A stretch of DNA of 64,000 nt from Oceanobacillus iheyensis HTE831 (GCF_000011245.1 NC_004193.1:1590501-1654500); one strand, 5' to 3'; shown: positions 16,183-26,221, numbered from the stretch's first letter. The notes: generated from the letters alone by a model not told the origin. Program-made: numbers and translations.

Positions 16183-17175
16183 ATGGATGAAGTTTTATCG
16201 CAGAATGAAATTGACGCTTTATTATCTGCTATCTCTTCTGGAGAGATGGATGCTGATGAGTTAAAAAAAGAAGAAGAAGAGAAAAAGATACGAGTTTATG
16301 ATTTTAAACGTGCGCTTCGTTTTTCAAAAGATCAAATACGAAGTATCTCTCGAATACACGAGAATTATGCTAGAATGCTTACAACTTTCTTTGCTACTCA
16401 ACTACGCAGCTATGTTAATATCTCAGTTACATCCGTTGATCAAGTACCATATGAAGAATTTATTCGCTCCATTCCAAAGAAAACAATACTTAATCTATAT
16501 GGTATGGAACCGTTAGATGGTAATTTGATTATGGAAATCAATCCTAACATTGCTTATGCGTTACTTGACCGTTTACTTGGCGGAAAGGGAAGTACCATTA
16601 CAAAAGATGGTAATCTAACAGAGATTGAGAAAACATTATTTATGCAGATGTTTGAAAAAGCAGAAGATGCATTAAGAGATGCCTGGAGTTCAGTGGTTGA
16701 AATTGAGCCAGTATTAGAAGAATTTGAAGAAAATCCGCAATTTATGCAAAAGATTGCACCTAATGAAACCGTGGTCGTCGTATCTCTTACTACGGTTATC
16801 GGAGAAACAACGGGAATGATTAATATTTGTATTCCTCATGTAATTTTAGAACCGATTATTCCAAAGCTGTCAGTACATTACTGGATGCAATCTAATTCAA
16901 ATAAAGATGAACAAGCTTATGGCAAGATGCAGCAGAATTTGAAGAAGACAGAGGTTGAATTAAAGGCTATTCTTGGGGCGACAACAATATCAATTCATGA
17001 TTTTCTCAACTTTCAACAAGGAGACATCATTTCGCTTGATCAACCAATTGATGCACCATTGCTGTTATCGATATATGATCAACCGAAGTTCTTTGCACAA
17101 CCAGGAAAATTCAAAAATAAGATGTCTGTTCAAATTTTAGAAGAAATTAAAGGGGTGAATGAAGATGATGAATGA
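16183..17175 (+). CDS. fliM: Flagellar motor switch protein FliM
   Basis: Switch protein that binds phospho-CheY. The protein has 330 aa. The N-terminal CheY-binding peptide MDEVLSQNEIDALLSAI is intact, the CheC-like middle domain covers about residues 40-230, and the C-terminal SpoA/FliN-like domain (LGATTISIHDFLNFQQGDII) covers about 245-320. GCTAGGAGGTGAACGTAATAC precedes the ATG. Its end overlaps fliY. Confidence 0.97.
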   Translation: MDEVLSQNEIDALLSAISSGEMDADELKKEEEEKKIRVYDFKRALRFSKDQIRSISRIHENYARMLTTFFATQLRSYVNISVTSVDQVPYEEFIRSIPKKTILNLYGMEPLDGNLIMEINPNIAYALLDRLLGGKGSTITKDGNLTEIEKTLFMQMFEKAEDALRDAWSSVVEIEPVLEEFEENPQFMQKIAPNETVVVVSLTTVIGETTGMINICIPHVILEPIIPKLSVHYWMQSNSNKDEQAYGKMQQNLKKTEVELKAILGATTISIHDFLNFQQGDIISLDQPIDAPLLLSIYDQPKFFAQPGKFKNKMSVQILEEIKGVNEDDE

Positions 17176-18337
17176 TGGAATGCTTTCTCAGGATGAAATT
17201 GATGCATTACTTAAGGTATCTGAGGATGATTCTGAAGAAATATCAAATGAAGACACATCACAAGCCTATTTATCTAGTATTGAGATTGATGCATTAGGAG
17301 AGATTGGAAATATCTCATTTGGTAGTTCTGCTACAACATTATCCACATTATTAAATCAAAAAGTAGAAATAACAACACCTAGTGTAGAGGTAATTGAAAA
17401 AGCTGATATTGATAACGAGGTTACGTTTGAACCTGTCAGCGTACAAGTTAATTACATAGATGGATTTTCTGGTAAGAATGTATTTGTGATAAAAGCGCGT
17501 GATGCAGCAATCATTGCAGATATTATGTTAGGAGGAGATGGTACAACTCCAGATGAAACATTAAATGATATTCACTTAAGTGCTGTCCAAGAAACGATGA
17601 ATCAAATGATGGGGGCAGCTGCCACTAGTATGTCTACTGTTTTTGATATGAAGGTTGATATATCACCTCCCGAAATTATAAATGGTATTGAAGATAATGC
17701 TAATACGGTTGTATTTGATGAAGATGTTTACGTGAAAGTGTTTTTTAGATTAACAGTAGGAAATTTGATAGATTCCAATATGATGCAATTGATTCCGTTA
17801 AGTTTTGCAAGACAACTTGTGGATCAATTATTACACGCTCCAACAGAAGAAGCTGCTGTTGTAGAGCTAGAAAAAACAGCTTCAGAGCTTGCACAATCGA
17901 TACCGAATAAAGAGAATGTAAGCGAAGATATTAACCCAACTTACCAAGAACAGCCAAAAGAAGAATGGAGAAGGGAAACAAATTATTTAGGAAATGCATC
18001 TGTATCTAGTAGTCCGACTGTACAAGAAGCGGCGTTTTCTAATTTTGAAAGCCCTACATTGTCAAAACAAGAACATAGAAATTTAGATATGCTTTTAGAT
18101 GTTCCGTTAAAAGTCACTGTAGAATTGGGTAGAACGAAACAATCAATAAGTGACATTCTTGATTTATCAGCCGGCTCGATTATTGAGTTAGACAAGTTAG
18201 CTGGTGAACCAGTCGATATACTAGTCAATGAGAAACTAGTTGCTGAAGGGGAAGTAGTTGTTATCGAAGAAAATTTTGGTGTAAGAGTAACGGATATTAT
18301 TAGTCAAACGGATCGAATTAAGAACTTAAAAAAATAA
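17165..18337 (+). CDS. fliY: Flagellar motor switch phosphatase FliY
   Basis: FliN-equivalent of Bacillus that also dephosphorylates CheY-P at the switch. It has 390 aa from ATG 17165, with AAAGGGG about 9 nt upstream; ATGs at 17159 and 17168 are alternatives. A CheY-binding MLSQDEIDALL peptide begins the protein. Two CheC-type phosphatase signatures are seen: EIGNISFGSSATTLS and VQETMNQMMGAAATSMS. A variable linker (about residues 230-300) precedes the C-terminal FliN/SpoA domain (LDVPLKVTVELGRTKQSISD). The start lies inside fliM. Confidence 0.96.
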   Translation: MMNDGMLSQDEIDALLKVSEDDSEEISNEDTSQAYLSSIEIDALGEIGNISFGSSATTLSTLLNQKVEITTPSVEVIEKADIDNEVTFEPVSVQVNYIDGFSGKNVFVIKARDAAIIADIMLGGDGTTPDETLNDIHLSAVQETMNQMMGAAATSMSTVFDMKVDISPPEIINGIEDNANTVVFDEDVYVKVFFRLTVGNLIDSNMMQLIPLSFARQLVDQLLHAPTEEAAVVELEKTASELAQSIPNKENVSEDINPTYQEQPKEEWRRETNYLGNASVSSSPTVQEAAFSNFESPTLSKQEHRNLDMLLDVPLKVTVELGRTKQSISDILDLSAGSIIELDKLAGEPVDILVNEKLVAEGEVVVIEENFGVRVTDIISQTDRIKNLKK

Positions 18338-18359
18338 TTGTTTGAAAGGGAGTTTAAGA

Positions 18360-18722
18360 ATGGGACAACGAATTTTAATAGTGGATGATGCAGCTTTTAT
18401 GCGAATGATGATTAAAGATATTTTGACAAAAAATGATTTTGAAGTAGTGGATGAAGCACAGGATGGAAACGAAGCGATAGAGAAATTTAAAGAACATAAA
18501 CCAGATTTAGTAACAATGGATATTACAATGCCAGAAAAAGATGGTATCAGTGCTTTAAAAGAAATTAAGCAATTTGATTCGGAAGCAAAGATTATTATGT
18601 GTTCTGCTATGGGGCAACAAGCAATGGTGATTGATGCAATTCAGGCAGGAGCGAAAGATTTTATTGTAAAGCCATTCCAAGCAGATCGTGTAATTGAAGC
18701 TATCCAAAAAGCGTTATCTTAA
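18360..18722 (+). CDS. cheY: Chemotaxis response regulator CheY
   Basis: Single-domain receiver that carries the chemotaxis signal to FliM/FliY; in B. subtilis CheY-P favours counter-clockwise rotation. It has 120 aa from ATG 18360 after GAAAGGGAG; the frame also opens at TTG 18342, upstream of the Shine-Dalgarno. The acidic pair is in LIVDDAAF, the phosphorylation site is D54 in LVTMDITMP, Thr/Ser is in IIMCSAMG and Lys is in FIVKPFQ. Its kinase gene cheA is absent from this cluster. Confidence 0.95.
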   Translation: MGQRILIVDDAAFMRMMIKDILTKNDFEVVDEAQDGNEAIEKFKEHKPDLVTMDITMPEKDGISALKEIKQFDSEAKIIMCSAMGQQAMVIDAIQAGAKDFIVKPFQADRVIEAIQKALS

Positions 18723-18738
18723 AAGTGAGTTGAATAAA

Positions 18739-19398
18739 GTGATCGTCAATAGAATTTTACTAGCATGGGGAGCAGGAATAATTTTTATTTTATGCATACT
18801 CCCCCTTCCTGTGGGGGCTTCTCCAAATGTATCTGATTGCATTGAAAATAATAAAGAATGTACAAGTGAAGAAATAAATTCGGAAGAAGAGACCGAAGTG
18901 TTAAATGAGGATAATAATGACTTGGTGGTAAACGGTGATAATTCCAGTCCATCATTAGTGTTTGAGATTATTCAGTTGTTTTTTGCATTATTACTTGTAA
19001 TAGGACTGATTTATGTAGTATTAAAACTGCTAGGAAAACGAAATAAGCTAGGCAGTAATATGAAGTCCTTAGAAAATGTCGGTGGAATATCCGTTGGGCA
19101 AAACAAATCGATACAAATTGTACGAATAGGAAATCAAATATACATGGTAGGTGTAGGAGACAATGTGCAATTACTTCAAGAAATCACAGATGAAGAGACG
19201 ATACAACACATTTTAAATGTTGAGCAACAATCAGAGGATTTCCTTGGTACCAACTTTACGTCTTTGTTGAAAAAGAAAAATAGCAGTGAAAATAATTCAG
19301 ACCAATCGTTCGAAAAACTTTTTGAACAGGAACTGAATAGCCTTAAATCCAATCGAAATAAAATGATACAAAAGTATAAGGAAGATTCTCATGAATGA
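18739..19398 (+). CDS. fliO: Flagellar export gate assembly protein FliO (FliZ)
   Basis: Membrane protein helping FliP ring assembly; called FliZ in older Bacillus annotation. I prefer GTG 18739 (219 aa) with GTGAG 9 nt upstream; TTG 18730 is possible, and the frame is open into cheY. The predicted N-terminus is a signal peptide (ILLAWGAGIIFILCILPLPVGAS). An acidic extracellular stretch then precedes a membrane helix (about residues 70-95) and the basic FliO domain (VGGISVGQNKSIQIVRIGNQIYMVGV). It overlaps the fliP start. Confidence 0.88.
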   Translation: MIVNRILLAWGAGIIFILCILPLPVGASPNVSDCIENNKECTSEEINSEEETEVLNEDNNDLVVNGDNSSPSLVFEIIQLFFALLLVIGLIYVVLKLLGKRNKLGSNMKSLENVGGISVGQNKSIQIVRIGNQIYMVGVGDNVQLLQEITDEETIQHILNVEQQSEDFLGTNFTSLLKKKNSSENNSDQSFEKLFEQELNSLKSNRNKMIQKYKEDSHE

Positions 19399-20056
19399 AT
19401 TTATTGACATTTTTTCTAGCTCTGATCCAACCAATATTTCTACTTCCGTAAAATTATTATTACTATTAACGATTTTTTCATTAGCACCAGGAATCCTAAT
19501 TTTAATGACAAGTTTTACTAGAATAATTATTGTTCTTTCATTTGTAAGGACATCCTTAGCAACACAACAAATGCCTCCTAACCAAGTTTTAATAGGGATT
19601 GCATTGTTTATGAGCTTTTTTATTATGGCTCCAACTTTCACAGAAGTATATGAAGAGGGACTTGGCCCACTATTTAATGAAGAAATAACCTTGGATGAAG
19701 CATATGAGAATGCAAGTATTCCGTTAAAAGAATTTATGGCTCAACACACAAGGCAAAAAGATTTGGAGTTATTTTTAAATTACACTCAAGCCGATCCTCC
19801 TGAGACTATTGAAGATATACCACTCACTACACTTGTCCCGGCATTTGCAATAAGTGAGCTGAAAACAGCTTTTCAAATGGGATTTTTGATATTTATTCCC
19901 TTTTTAATTATTGATATGGCTGTAGCGAGTATTTTAATGTCTATGGGTATGATGATGCTTCCACCTGTAATGATTTCACTGCCATTCAAGATATTATTAT
20001 TTGTACTTGTGGATGGATGGTATCTTATCACTCAATCTTTATTAGGTGGTTTTTAG
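19391..20056 (+). CDS. fliP: Flagellar export gate protein FliP
   Basis: Core of the FliPQR export gate. The protein has 221 aa with four membrane segments. The family signatures are intact: LTIFSLAPGILILMTSFTRI near the N-terminus, LRTSLATQQMPPNQ-type segment (here VRTSLATQQMPPNQVLIG) and VPAFAISELKTAFQMGFLIF, then SMGMMMLPPVMISLPFKILLF near the C-terminus. It is very close to B. subtilis FliP along its length. The ATG lies inside the end of fliO. Confidence 0.97.
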   Translation: MNEFIDIFSSSDPTNISTSVKLLLLLTIFSLAPGILILMTSFTRIIIVLSFVRTSLATQQMPPNQVLIGIALFMSFFIMAPTFTEVYEEGLGPLFNEEITLDEAYENASIPLKEFMAQHTRQKDLELFLNYTQADPPETIEDIPLTTLVPAFAISELKTAFQMGFLIFIPFLIIDMAVASILMSMGMMMLPPVMISLPFKILLFVLVDGWYLITQSLLGGF

Positions 20057-20071
20057 AAAGGAGCATATGTC

Positions 20072-20341
20072 ATGAGTAGTGAATTAGTTTTAACGTTAGC
20101 TGAACAGGGCGTCGTTACTATCTTATTAATTACCGTTCCTTTATTGTTACTAGCATTAGGAGTTGGTTTACTCGTAAGCATATTCCAAGCAACGACACAG
20201 ATTCAGGAGCAAACATTGGCATTTATTCCAAAAATAATAGCCGTATTAGTTGGATTAGTATTTTTTGGACCTTGGATGTTAACAACAATTGTAGAATTCA
20301 CATCAAATTTATATCAAAATTTAAATCAAATTGTAGGTTAG
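20072..20341 (+). CDS. fliQ: Flagellar export gate protein FliQ
   Basis: Small gate subunit of 89 aa made of two long membrane helices (about residues 14-38 and 54-75). The sequence has the FliQ pattern LLLALGVGLLVSIFQATTQIQEQTL. AAAGGAG lies 8 nt before the ATG at 20072. It is three nt from fliR. Confidence 0.95.
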   Translation: MSSELVLTLAEQGVVTILLITVPLLLLALGVGLLVSIFQATTQIQEQTLAFIPKIIAVLVGLVFFGPWMLTTIVEFTSNLYQNLNQIVG

Positions 20342-20344
20342 AGT

Positions 20345-21124
20345 ATGTTAGAGTATATAGATTTAAATACGTTGCCTGCATTTTTATTAATATTTGTCCG
20401 AGTCTTAGCATTTTTTGTTATTATGCCTTTATTTTCTTATCGGTCAGTTCCCGTGCAATTTAAAATAGGAATTAGTTTTTTTCTAGCAATTATTATGATA
20501 TCTACTGTTGATACTGCAGGAATAGCGGTCAATAACCTATATATATTCCTTATTGTAAAAGAAATTCTCGTCGGAATATGCATTGGCCTGATTGCTTATA
20601 TTATTGTATCTGCTATACAAGTTGCTGGAGGATTTATCGATTTTCAGATGGGATTTGCCATTGCTAACGTGGTTGATCCACAAACTGGTGCACAGAGCCC
20701 ATTAACAGGTCAGTATCTTTATATTATTTCATTATTATTTTTATTATCCGTTAATGGACATCACATTATCATAGATGGAATTTTTAATAGTTATTCATAC
20801 ATACCTTTAAATCAATTTCTACCATTTGGAGAAGAATCGATTGTTCAGTTTGTGCTAACAACCTTTAACACGATGTTCTTAGTTGCATTTCAAATTGCGA
20901 TCCCTATCGTAGGGTGTTTATTTTTAGTAGATGTTGCTCTTGGGATAATAGCTAGAACGGTTCCGCAAATGAATGTATTTGTTGTTGGACTACCATTAAA
21001 AATTCTTGTTAGTTTCGCAGCTATATTAGTATTTCTCGCACTATATATAAATCTAGCACAACGCCTTTTTGAGACAATGTATCGAGTAATGAGCGGTTTA
21101 ATGTCGTTGTTTGGAGGTGTATAA
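20345..21124 (+). CDS. fliR: Flagellar export gate protein FliR
   Basis: Membrane subunit of the FliPQR gate, 259 aa, with about six membrane helices. The recognisable segments are FLLIFVRVLAFFVIMPLFSYRSVP, AGGFIDFQMGFAIANVVDP and PQMNVFVVGLPLKILV, all typical of FliR. The Shine-Dalgarno is weak, so translation is probably coupled to fliQ, whose stop is 3 nt upstream. Confidence 0.96.
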   Translation: MLEYIDLNTLPAFLLIFVRVLAFFVIMPLFSYRSVPVQFKIGISFFLAIIMISTVDTAGIAVNNLYIFLIVKEILVGICIGLIAYIIVSAIQVAGGFIDFQMGFAIANVVDPQTGAQSPLTGQYLYIISLLFLLSVNGHHIIIDGIFNSYSYIPLNQFLPFGEESIVQFVLTTFNTMFLVAFQIAIPIVGCLFLVDVALGIIARTVPQMNVFVVGLPLKILVSFAAILVFLALYINLAQRLFETMYRVMSGLMSLFGGV

Positions 21125-21125
21125 C

Positions 21126-22205
21126 TTGCTTTTAAAATTAGATATACAATTTTTTGCAGGTGAAAAGACAGAGAAAGCAACTCCAAAAAAGAGGTTAGAT
21201 GAACGAAAAAAAGGTCGAGTAGCTAAAAGCCAGGATGTTAATACGGCGCTTTTGCTATTAGGGTGTTTTATAGCTTTGTTTGTATTCGGAAGTTATATGC
21301 TGCAATATATGACCGGTTTTTTCGAAAAATCATTTACAGAGTACATTCATTGGGATCTCACAGAAAAAAACGTTCAATTAATGTTTAATAGTGCTTCACT
21401 AGATGCAGGGATGATGTTGGCTCCAATAATGATAATTGCTATTATCACTGGAATGGCAGCAAACTTAGTGCAAGTTAGGTTTTTATTTAGTACGGAGCCA
21501 TTAAAATTTGATTTAAAAAAAATTGATCCGATTCAAGGTGCAAAACGTATTTTTTCCATACGTGCATTAGTCGAATTTCTGAAATCTATGTTAAAAATTG
21601 TGTTTGTCGGCATCGTTACATTTTATGTGATTTGGATTTTTAAAGACGATATGTTAATGACGGCATTTTTAGATGCCAAAGGCGCATTAGGGTTCTTTGC
21701 CACTGTTACAGCAATTATGGGATTTGCTGCAATTATTTTACTTGTTTTCCTTGCATTATTTGATTATTGGTACCAAAAATTTGATTTTGAAAAAAACATC
21801 CGAATGTCAAAGCAAGACATAAAAGATGAATATAAAAATGTTGAAGGCGATCCGTTAATTAAATCAAAAATAAAAGAAAAGCAGCGCCAAATGGCAACAA
21901 GAAGAATGATGAGTGAAGTGCCAAATGCTGATGTAATAATAACCAACCCTACCCATTATGCAGTAGCGATAAAATACGATGAATCAAAAGCAAACGCACC
22001 GTACATACTCGCAAAAGGAACCGATCAAATCGCTCAAAAAATTAAAGAGATCGCTAAAAATCACGATGTAATAATGGTAGAAAATCGCCCCTTAGCAAGG
22101 GGGCTACATGATGCTGTAGAAATTGGAGAAATAATACCTGAAGCATACTTTCAAGCAGTAGCAGAAGTATTAGCTTATGTGTACCGAATGGAGAAAAAAG
22201 CATAA
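21126..22205 (+). CDS. flhB: Flagellar export switch protein FlhB
   Basis: Membrane protein that changes export specificity from rod/hook to filament after autocleavage. Start TTG 21126 (359 aa), 7 nt after GGAGGT; an upstream TTG at 21111 lies within fliR. DIQFFAGEKTEKATPKKR is the FlhB N-terminal signature. Four membrane helices follow. The autocleavage motif NPTH is present (ITNPTHYAVAIKYD, near residue 275), so cleavage should occur between Asn and Pro. Confidence 0.96.
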   Translation: MLLKLDIQFFAGEKTEKATPKKRLDERKKGRVAKSQDVNTALLLLGCFIALFVFGSYMLQYMTGFFEKSFTEYIHWDLTEKNVQLMFNSASLDAGMMLAPIMIIAIITGMAANLVQVRFLFSTEPLKFDLKKIDPIQGAKRIFSIRALVEFLKSMLKIVFVGIVTFYVIWIFKDDMLMTAFLDAKGALGFFATVTAIMGFAAIILLVFLALFDYWYQKFDFEKNIRMSKQDIKDEYKNVEGDPLIKSKIKEKQRQMATRRMMSEVPNADVIITNPTHYAVAIKYDESKANAPYILAKGTDQIAQKIKEIAKNHDVIMVENRPLARGLHDAVEIGEIIPEAYFQAVAEVLAYVYRMEKKA

Positions 22206-22224
22206 CAAGTTAGGAGAGAGTTGT

Positions 22225-24258
22225 ATGAAAGCGCGAGATATATCCGTCCTTCTGGGAGTTATATTAGTAATTATCATGTTAGTGATTCCGCTGCCAGGAG
22301 CACTTCTTAGCTTTTTTATATTAATTAATATTATCTTAGCGCTAATCGTTATTTTAGTTGCAATGAATACGACCGAGCCATTGCAATTTGGAGTATTTCC
22401 AACATTAATCTTACTGTTAACTTTATTTCGACTTGCGTTAAATGTATCTACAACTAGATCGATACTCTCTGAAGCAGAAGCTGGTGGAGTCGTTGATACA
22501 TTTGGAACGTTTGTTATTGGAGATAATCCTTTTGTTGGTTTTGTTGTATTTATCATATTAGTAATTATTAATTTCTTAGTTATTACAAAAGGTTCTGAGC
22601 GAGTTTCTGAAGTGGCTGCAAGATTTTCTCTTGATGCGATGCCAGGAAAGCAAATGAGTGTTGATGCTGATTTAAATGCTGGCCTGATTTCCGAAGCGCA
22701 AGCAAAAGAACGTCGTGAAAAAATTGAAAGAGAAGCAGATTTCCATGGCTCTATGGATGGAGCTAGTAAATTTGTGAAAGGGGACGCCATTGCTGGAATT
22801 ATAATCGTCATCATCAATATATTATTTGGCTTAATTATTGGGATGGTGCAAATGGGAATGTCCATGGATGAGGCAGTAAACACTTTTATGAGATTAACGG
22901 TAGGTGATGGTTTAGTAAGTCAGATTCCCGCACTTTTAATTTCTACTGCCACAGGTATTGTAGTTACACGTTCTGCAGGTAGCAATAACTTAAGTGCTGA
23001 TGTTATGGATCAATTATTACAGTTCCCTAAGTTACTTTATATCGCAGGAGGTACTATCTTCCTCTTAGGACTAACCCCGATTAATTTCTTCTTAACCACA
23101 AGCTTGGCAGCGATTTTAATATTAGGTGGATATTGGATGCAAAACCGAGCGACGAAGGAGGAAGAGCCAACTGTTGAAGAGGAAGAAGAAACGGAATCTA
23201 CCGCTTTAAAACAACCAGAAAATGTCGTTAGTTTATTGAATATGGACCCTATCGAGTTTGAATTTGGTTATGGGTTGATTCCACTTGCTGACACAGCTCA
23301 AGGTGGGGATTTACTTGATCGTGTAATTATGATTCGTCGTCAACTAGCCATTGAGTTAGGTTTAGTTATCCCGGTAGTACGAATTAGAGATAATATTCAA
23401 TTAAACCCTAATGAATACCGATTAAAAATCAAGGGTAATGAAGTTGCTAATGGAGAATTAATGTTAGATCACTATCTAGCAATGACTCCAGACTTTGGCG
23501 AAGAAGAAATAGACGGAATTGACACGAAGGAACCGGCTTTTGGATTACCTGCAAAGTGGATTAATGAGGATGTAAAGGATGAGGCGGAATTATCTGGCTT
23601 CACAGTGGTTGATCCACCTTCTGTAGTGTCTACACATATTACAGAAGTAATTAAACGTCATGCACATCAATTATTAGGTAGAGAAGAAACAAAACAATTA
23701 ATTGACCACTTGAAAGAAAGTAATCCAATTTTAGTAGAAGAAGTTACACCAGAACCATTATCTACAGGTGATATACAAAAAGTACTTGCAAAACTTCTAC
23801 GTGAAAGTGTCTCGATTCGTAATTTACCGATCATTTTTGAGACATTAGCTGATTTTTCTAAAATGACGAATGATACAGAATTACTTGGGGAATACGTGAG
23901 GCAATCACTATCTGCTCAGATTACGAAAAACTACGCTCAAGAAAATAATCAAATGAAAGTGATAACTGTATCAGGAAAGGTAGAAAAAACCATCGCTGAT
24001 AACATTCAGCAAACGGAACATGGGAATTTTTTGTCTTTAGATCCAGAAACACAGCAACAAATTATAAAGACCATTCATGCGGAAGCAGAAAAATTATCAT
24101 TACAAGAAGAAACAACCATTCTTATATGCTCGCCCGCTATAAGAATGTACTTAAAACAGTTACTAGACCGATTTTTACCTCAAGTCGTTGTGCTATCGTA
24201 CAATGAACTCGAACCAACTGTTGAAGTTCAAAGTGTAGGGGTGGTGAATATAGCATGA
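22225..24258 (+). CDS. flhA: Flagellar biosynthesis protein FlhA
   Basis: Largest gate component, forming the nonameric cytoplasmic ring that docks export chaperones. I chose ATG 22225 (677 aa) after TAGGAGAGAG; the open frame extends back to 22177 inside flhB. Eight membrane helices span roughly residues 1-310. The FHIPEP-family loop is present between them (PGKQMSVDADLNAGLI, then ADFHGSMDGASKFVKGDA). The soluble C-terminal domain covers about 340-677. An acidic linker (EEEPTVEEEEETE) joins the two halves. The stop overlaps flhF. Confidence 0.97.
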   Translation: MKARDISVLLGVILVIIMLVIPLPGALLSFFILINIILALIVILVAMNTTEPLQFGVFPTLILLLTLFRLALNVSTTRSILSEAEAGGVVDTFGTFVIGDNPFVGFVVFIILVIINFLVITKGSERVSEVAARFSLDAMPGKQMSVDADLNAGLISEAQAKERREKIEREADFHGSMDGASKFVKGDAIAGIIIVIINILFGLIIGMVQMGMSMDEAVNTFMRLTVGDGLVSQIPALLISTATGIVVTRSAGSNNLSADVMDQLLQFPKLLYIAGGTIFLLGLTPINFFLTTSLAAILILGGYWMQNRATKEEEPTVEEEEETESTALKQPENVVSLLNMDPIEFEFGYGLIPLADTAQGGDLLDRVIMIRRQLAIELGLVIPVVRIRDNIQLNPNEYRLKIKGNEVANGELMLDHYLAMTPDFGEEEIDGIDTKEPAFGLPAKWINEDVKDEAELSGFTVVDPPSVVSTHITEVIKRHAHQLLGREETKQLIDHLKESNPILVEEVTPEPLSTGDIQKVLAKLLRESVSIRNLPIIFETLADFSKMTNDTELLGEYVRQSLSAQITKNYAQENNQMKVITVSGKVEKTIADNIQQTEHGNFLSLDPETQQQIIKTIHAEAEKLSLQEETTILICSPAIRMYLKQLLDRFLPQVVVLSYNELEPTVEVQSVGVVNIA

Positions 24259-25373
24259 AAATAAAAAAATATACAGCACCAACAATGCCAGAAGTGATGA
24301 AAGAAGTAAGGAAAGATTTTGGAACGGACGCAGTAATTTTACAATCAAAAGAAGTTAAAAAGGGCGGTTTACTTGGGATGTTTAAAAAGACATTCATTGA
24401 AGTTGTAGCTGGAGTTGATCCAGAACCAGTAAATAGTAAATCAATTCCTAGAGAGAAACAGATTACAGAATATAATCAAGATAATCATAATAGAAAAACA
24501 AAAGATGAAAATCCACTTCGGGAAGAGATACTAAATATACAGCGATTGATTGAAGCACAAGGAAGACAAAGTAATCATGAATTTACACCCATTTATCAAT
24601 TAGCTTATGAGCATCTCATAGCACAAGAAATATCACCAACCATTGCGGAACAATTAATTAAAGAGGTAAGAGATGATGAAACGAATCAAGATGAGTATCA
24701 TAACTTAGAGTCGATTTTAATTAACGTAAAACAATTAATTGTTAACAGACTAGAACAAGTGGATATCGGATTTACTTATGATCATCGAATTATTCAATTT
24801 GTAGGACCGACCGGAGTTGGAAAAACGACAACTATCGCAAAAATTGCAGCGAAACTTTATTTAGAAGAAAAAAAGAAAGTTGCATTTATTACGCTAGATA
24901 CTTATCGTATCGCCGCAGTAGATCAGTTAAAGACATATGCGAAGATATTACACATCCCAGTAGAGGTCGCTTATAGTAAGGAAGATTACCGAAAAGCAGT
25001 AGAGAAGTTTTCTTCTTTTGACGTAATTTTAGTAGATACTGCAGGCAGGAATTATCGAGATAATCAGTATTTGAACGAAATTCAAGAATGGCCGAGTTCT
25101 CTTAAAGTGACTAATTATTTAGTGCTGTCGATGACCTCAAAGCCTAAAGATATGTTAGATATCTTTCAGCGGTTTCAATTACTCGGTATTCATGGTGTAG
25201 TCTTTACAAAATTAGATGAGACGGAACAATACGGGAACCTATTAAACATTAGTTGGAACAATAAAATAAGAATTGGTTATATGACAAATGGACAAGATGT
25301 TCCCGAAGATGTTATACAACCATCTGCCGAAGAAATTTCACATTTAATTTTGAGTGATAATGATGAAAGTTGA
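24255..25373 (+). CDS. flhF: SRP-type GTPase FlhF
   Basis: Signal-recognition-particle family GTPase that controls where and how many flagella are made. The 372 aa comprise a basic, poorly conserved B domain (about 1-110) and the NG domain. The G1 motif GPTGVGKTT is near residues 183-191, DTYRIAAVDQLKTYA follows, G3 is DTAGRN and G4 is TKLDE. It overlaps flhA by four nt and its end overlaps flhG. Confidence 0.96.
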   Translation: MKIKKYTAPTMPEVMKEVRKDFGTDAVILQSKEVKKGGLLGMFKKTFIEVVAGVDPEPVNSKSIPREKQITEYNQDNHNRKTKDENPLREEILNIQRLIEAQGRQSNHEFTPIYQLAYEHLIAQEISPTIAEQLIKEVRDDETNQDEYHNLESILINVKQLIVNRLEQVDIGFTYDHRIIQFVGPTGVGKTTTIAKIAAKLYLEEKKKVAFITLDTYRIAAVDQLKTYAKILHIPVEVAYSKEDYRKAVEKFSSFDVILVDTAGRNYRDNQYLNEIQEWPSSLKVTNYLVLSMTSKPKDMLDIFQRFQLLGIHGVVFTKLDETEQYGNLLNISWNNKIRIGYMTNGQDVPEDVIQPSAEEISHLILSDNDES

Positions 25374-26217
25374 TCAAGCACAAGGGCTGCGTCAAAAACT
25401 AAATCATTCCGTTCGTCAAGCAAAAACGATAGCTGTAGTCAGTGGTAAGGGAGGCGTAGGGAAATCAAATTTTGTGGTTAATTTTTCTCTACAACTAACA
25501 AAGCGAAATAAAAAAGTATTAATCTTAGATTTAGATATTGGAATGGGTAACATTGATATTTTAATAGGGAATCGTTCTACTTACTCTATTGTTGATTTAC
25601 TCAAAAACGATATATCGCTTAATCGTTTAATAGAAGAGGATTCAAATGGGTTACATTATATTGCAGGTGGTTCGAGTTTAAACCATTTATTTAAATTAAC
25701 GGACCTCCAAAGAAACAGGTTTTATGAAGCTTTTGAGACGCTTGTACATCAGTATGATTATATATTTTTTGACATGGGAGCAGGAGCTACCGAAGAGTCT
25801 TTATTTTTCACGCTGTCTGCTGATGAATGTATTGTTATCACAACACCAGAGCCGACATCCATTACAGATGCATATGGAATGGTAAAGCATATTGTATCCA
25901 GAAATGATCAACTTCCTATTTATGCAATATTAAATAGATGGAATAAAAAGAGCGATGGCATAGCCTTATTAAAAAAATTCCAAAATGTAATCCAACAATT
26001 TTTATCAGTGGAAGTAAAAACTCTTGGAGTTATTCCAGATGATGCATTCGTCGTAAAGGGAGTTACAGCGCAGCAGCCTTATTCTGAGCTTTACCCAAAG
26101 GCAAAAGCCTCAAAAGCCATAACACAACTAGCAGAGGTTTACTTAAAAGAAAGAAATATGATTGATTCCGTAAATACAAGCTTTCTAGGTAGGTTAAAGA
26201 ACTGGATGGAAGGGTGA
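25363..26217 (+). CDS. flhG: MinD-like ATPase FlhG (YlxH)
   Basis: ParA/MinD-family ATPase that stimulates FlhF GTPase and sets the flagellar pattern. It has 284 aa from ATG 25363; ATG 25360 and GTG 25354 are in frame and no Shine-Dalgarno decides among them, as expected for coupling to flhF. The N-terminal DQAQGLRQKL helix is the FlhF-activating motif. The deviant Walker A SGKGGVGKSN is at about residues 27-36, with DLDIGMGNIDILIG after it. A C-terminal amphipathic helix (SFLGRLKNWMEG) probably binds the membrane. Confidence 0.94.
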   Translation: MKVDQAQGLRQKLNHSVRQAKTIAVVSGKGGVGKSNFVVNFSLQLTKRNKKVLILDLDIGMGNIDILIGNRSTYSIVDLLKNDISLNRLIEEDSNGLHYIAGGSSLNHLFKLTDLQRNRFYEAFETLVHQYDYIFFDMGAGATEESLFFTLSADECIVITTPEPTSITDAYGMVKHIVSRNDQLPIYAILNRWNKKSDGIALLKKFQNVIQQFLSVEVKTLGVIPDDAFVVKGVTAQQPYSELYPKAKASKAITQLAEVYLKERNMIDSVNTSFLGRLKNWMEG

Positions 26218-26221
26218 CCTT

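Noticed and set aside
22170-22883. Open frame of 237 codons on the - strand
   Set aside because: It lies antisense within flhA, which is fully intact and conserved; the translated Ile/Thr/Ser-rich sequence is typical of an antisense shadow of a membrane protein.
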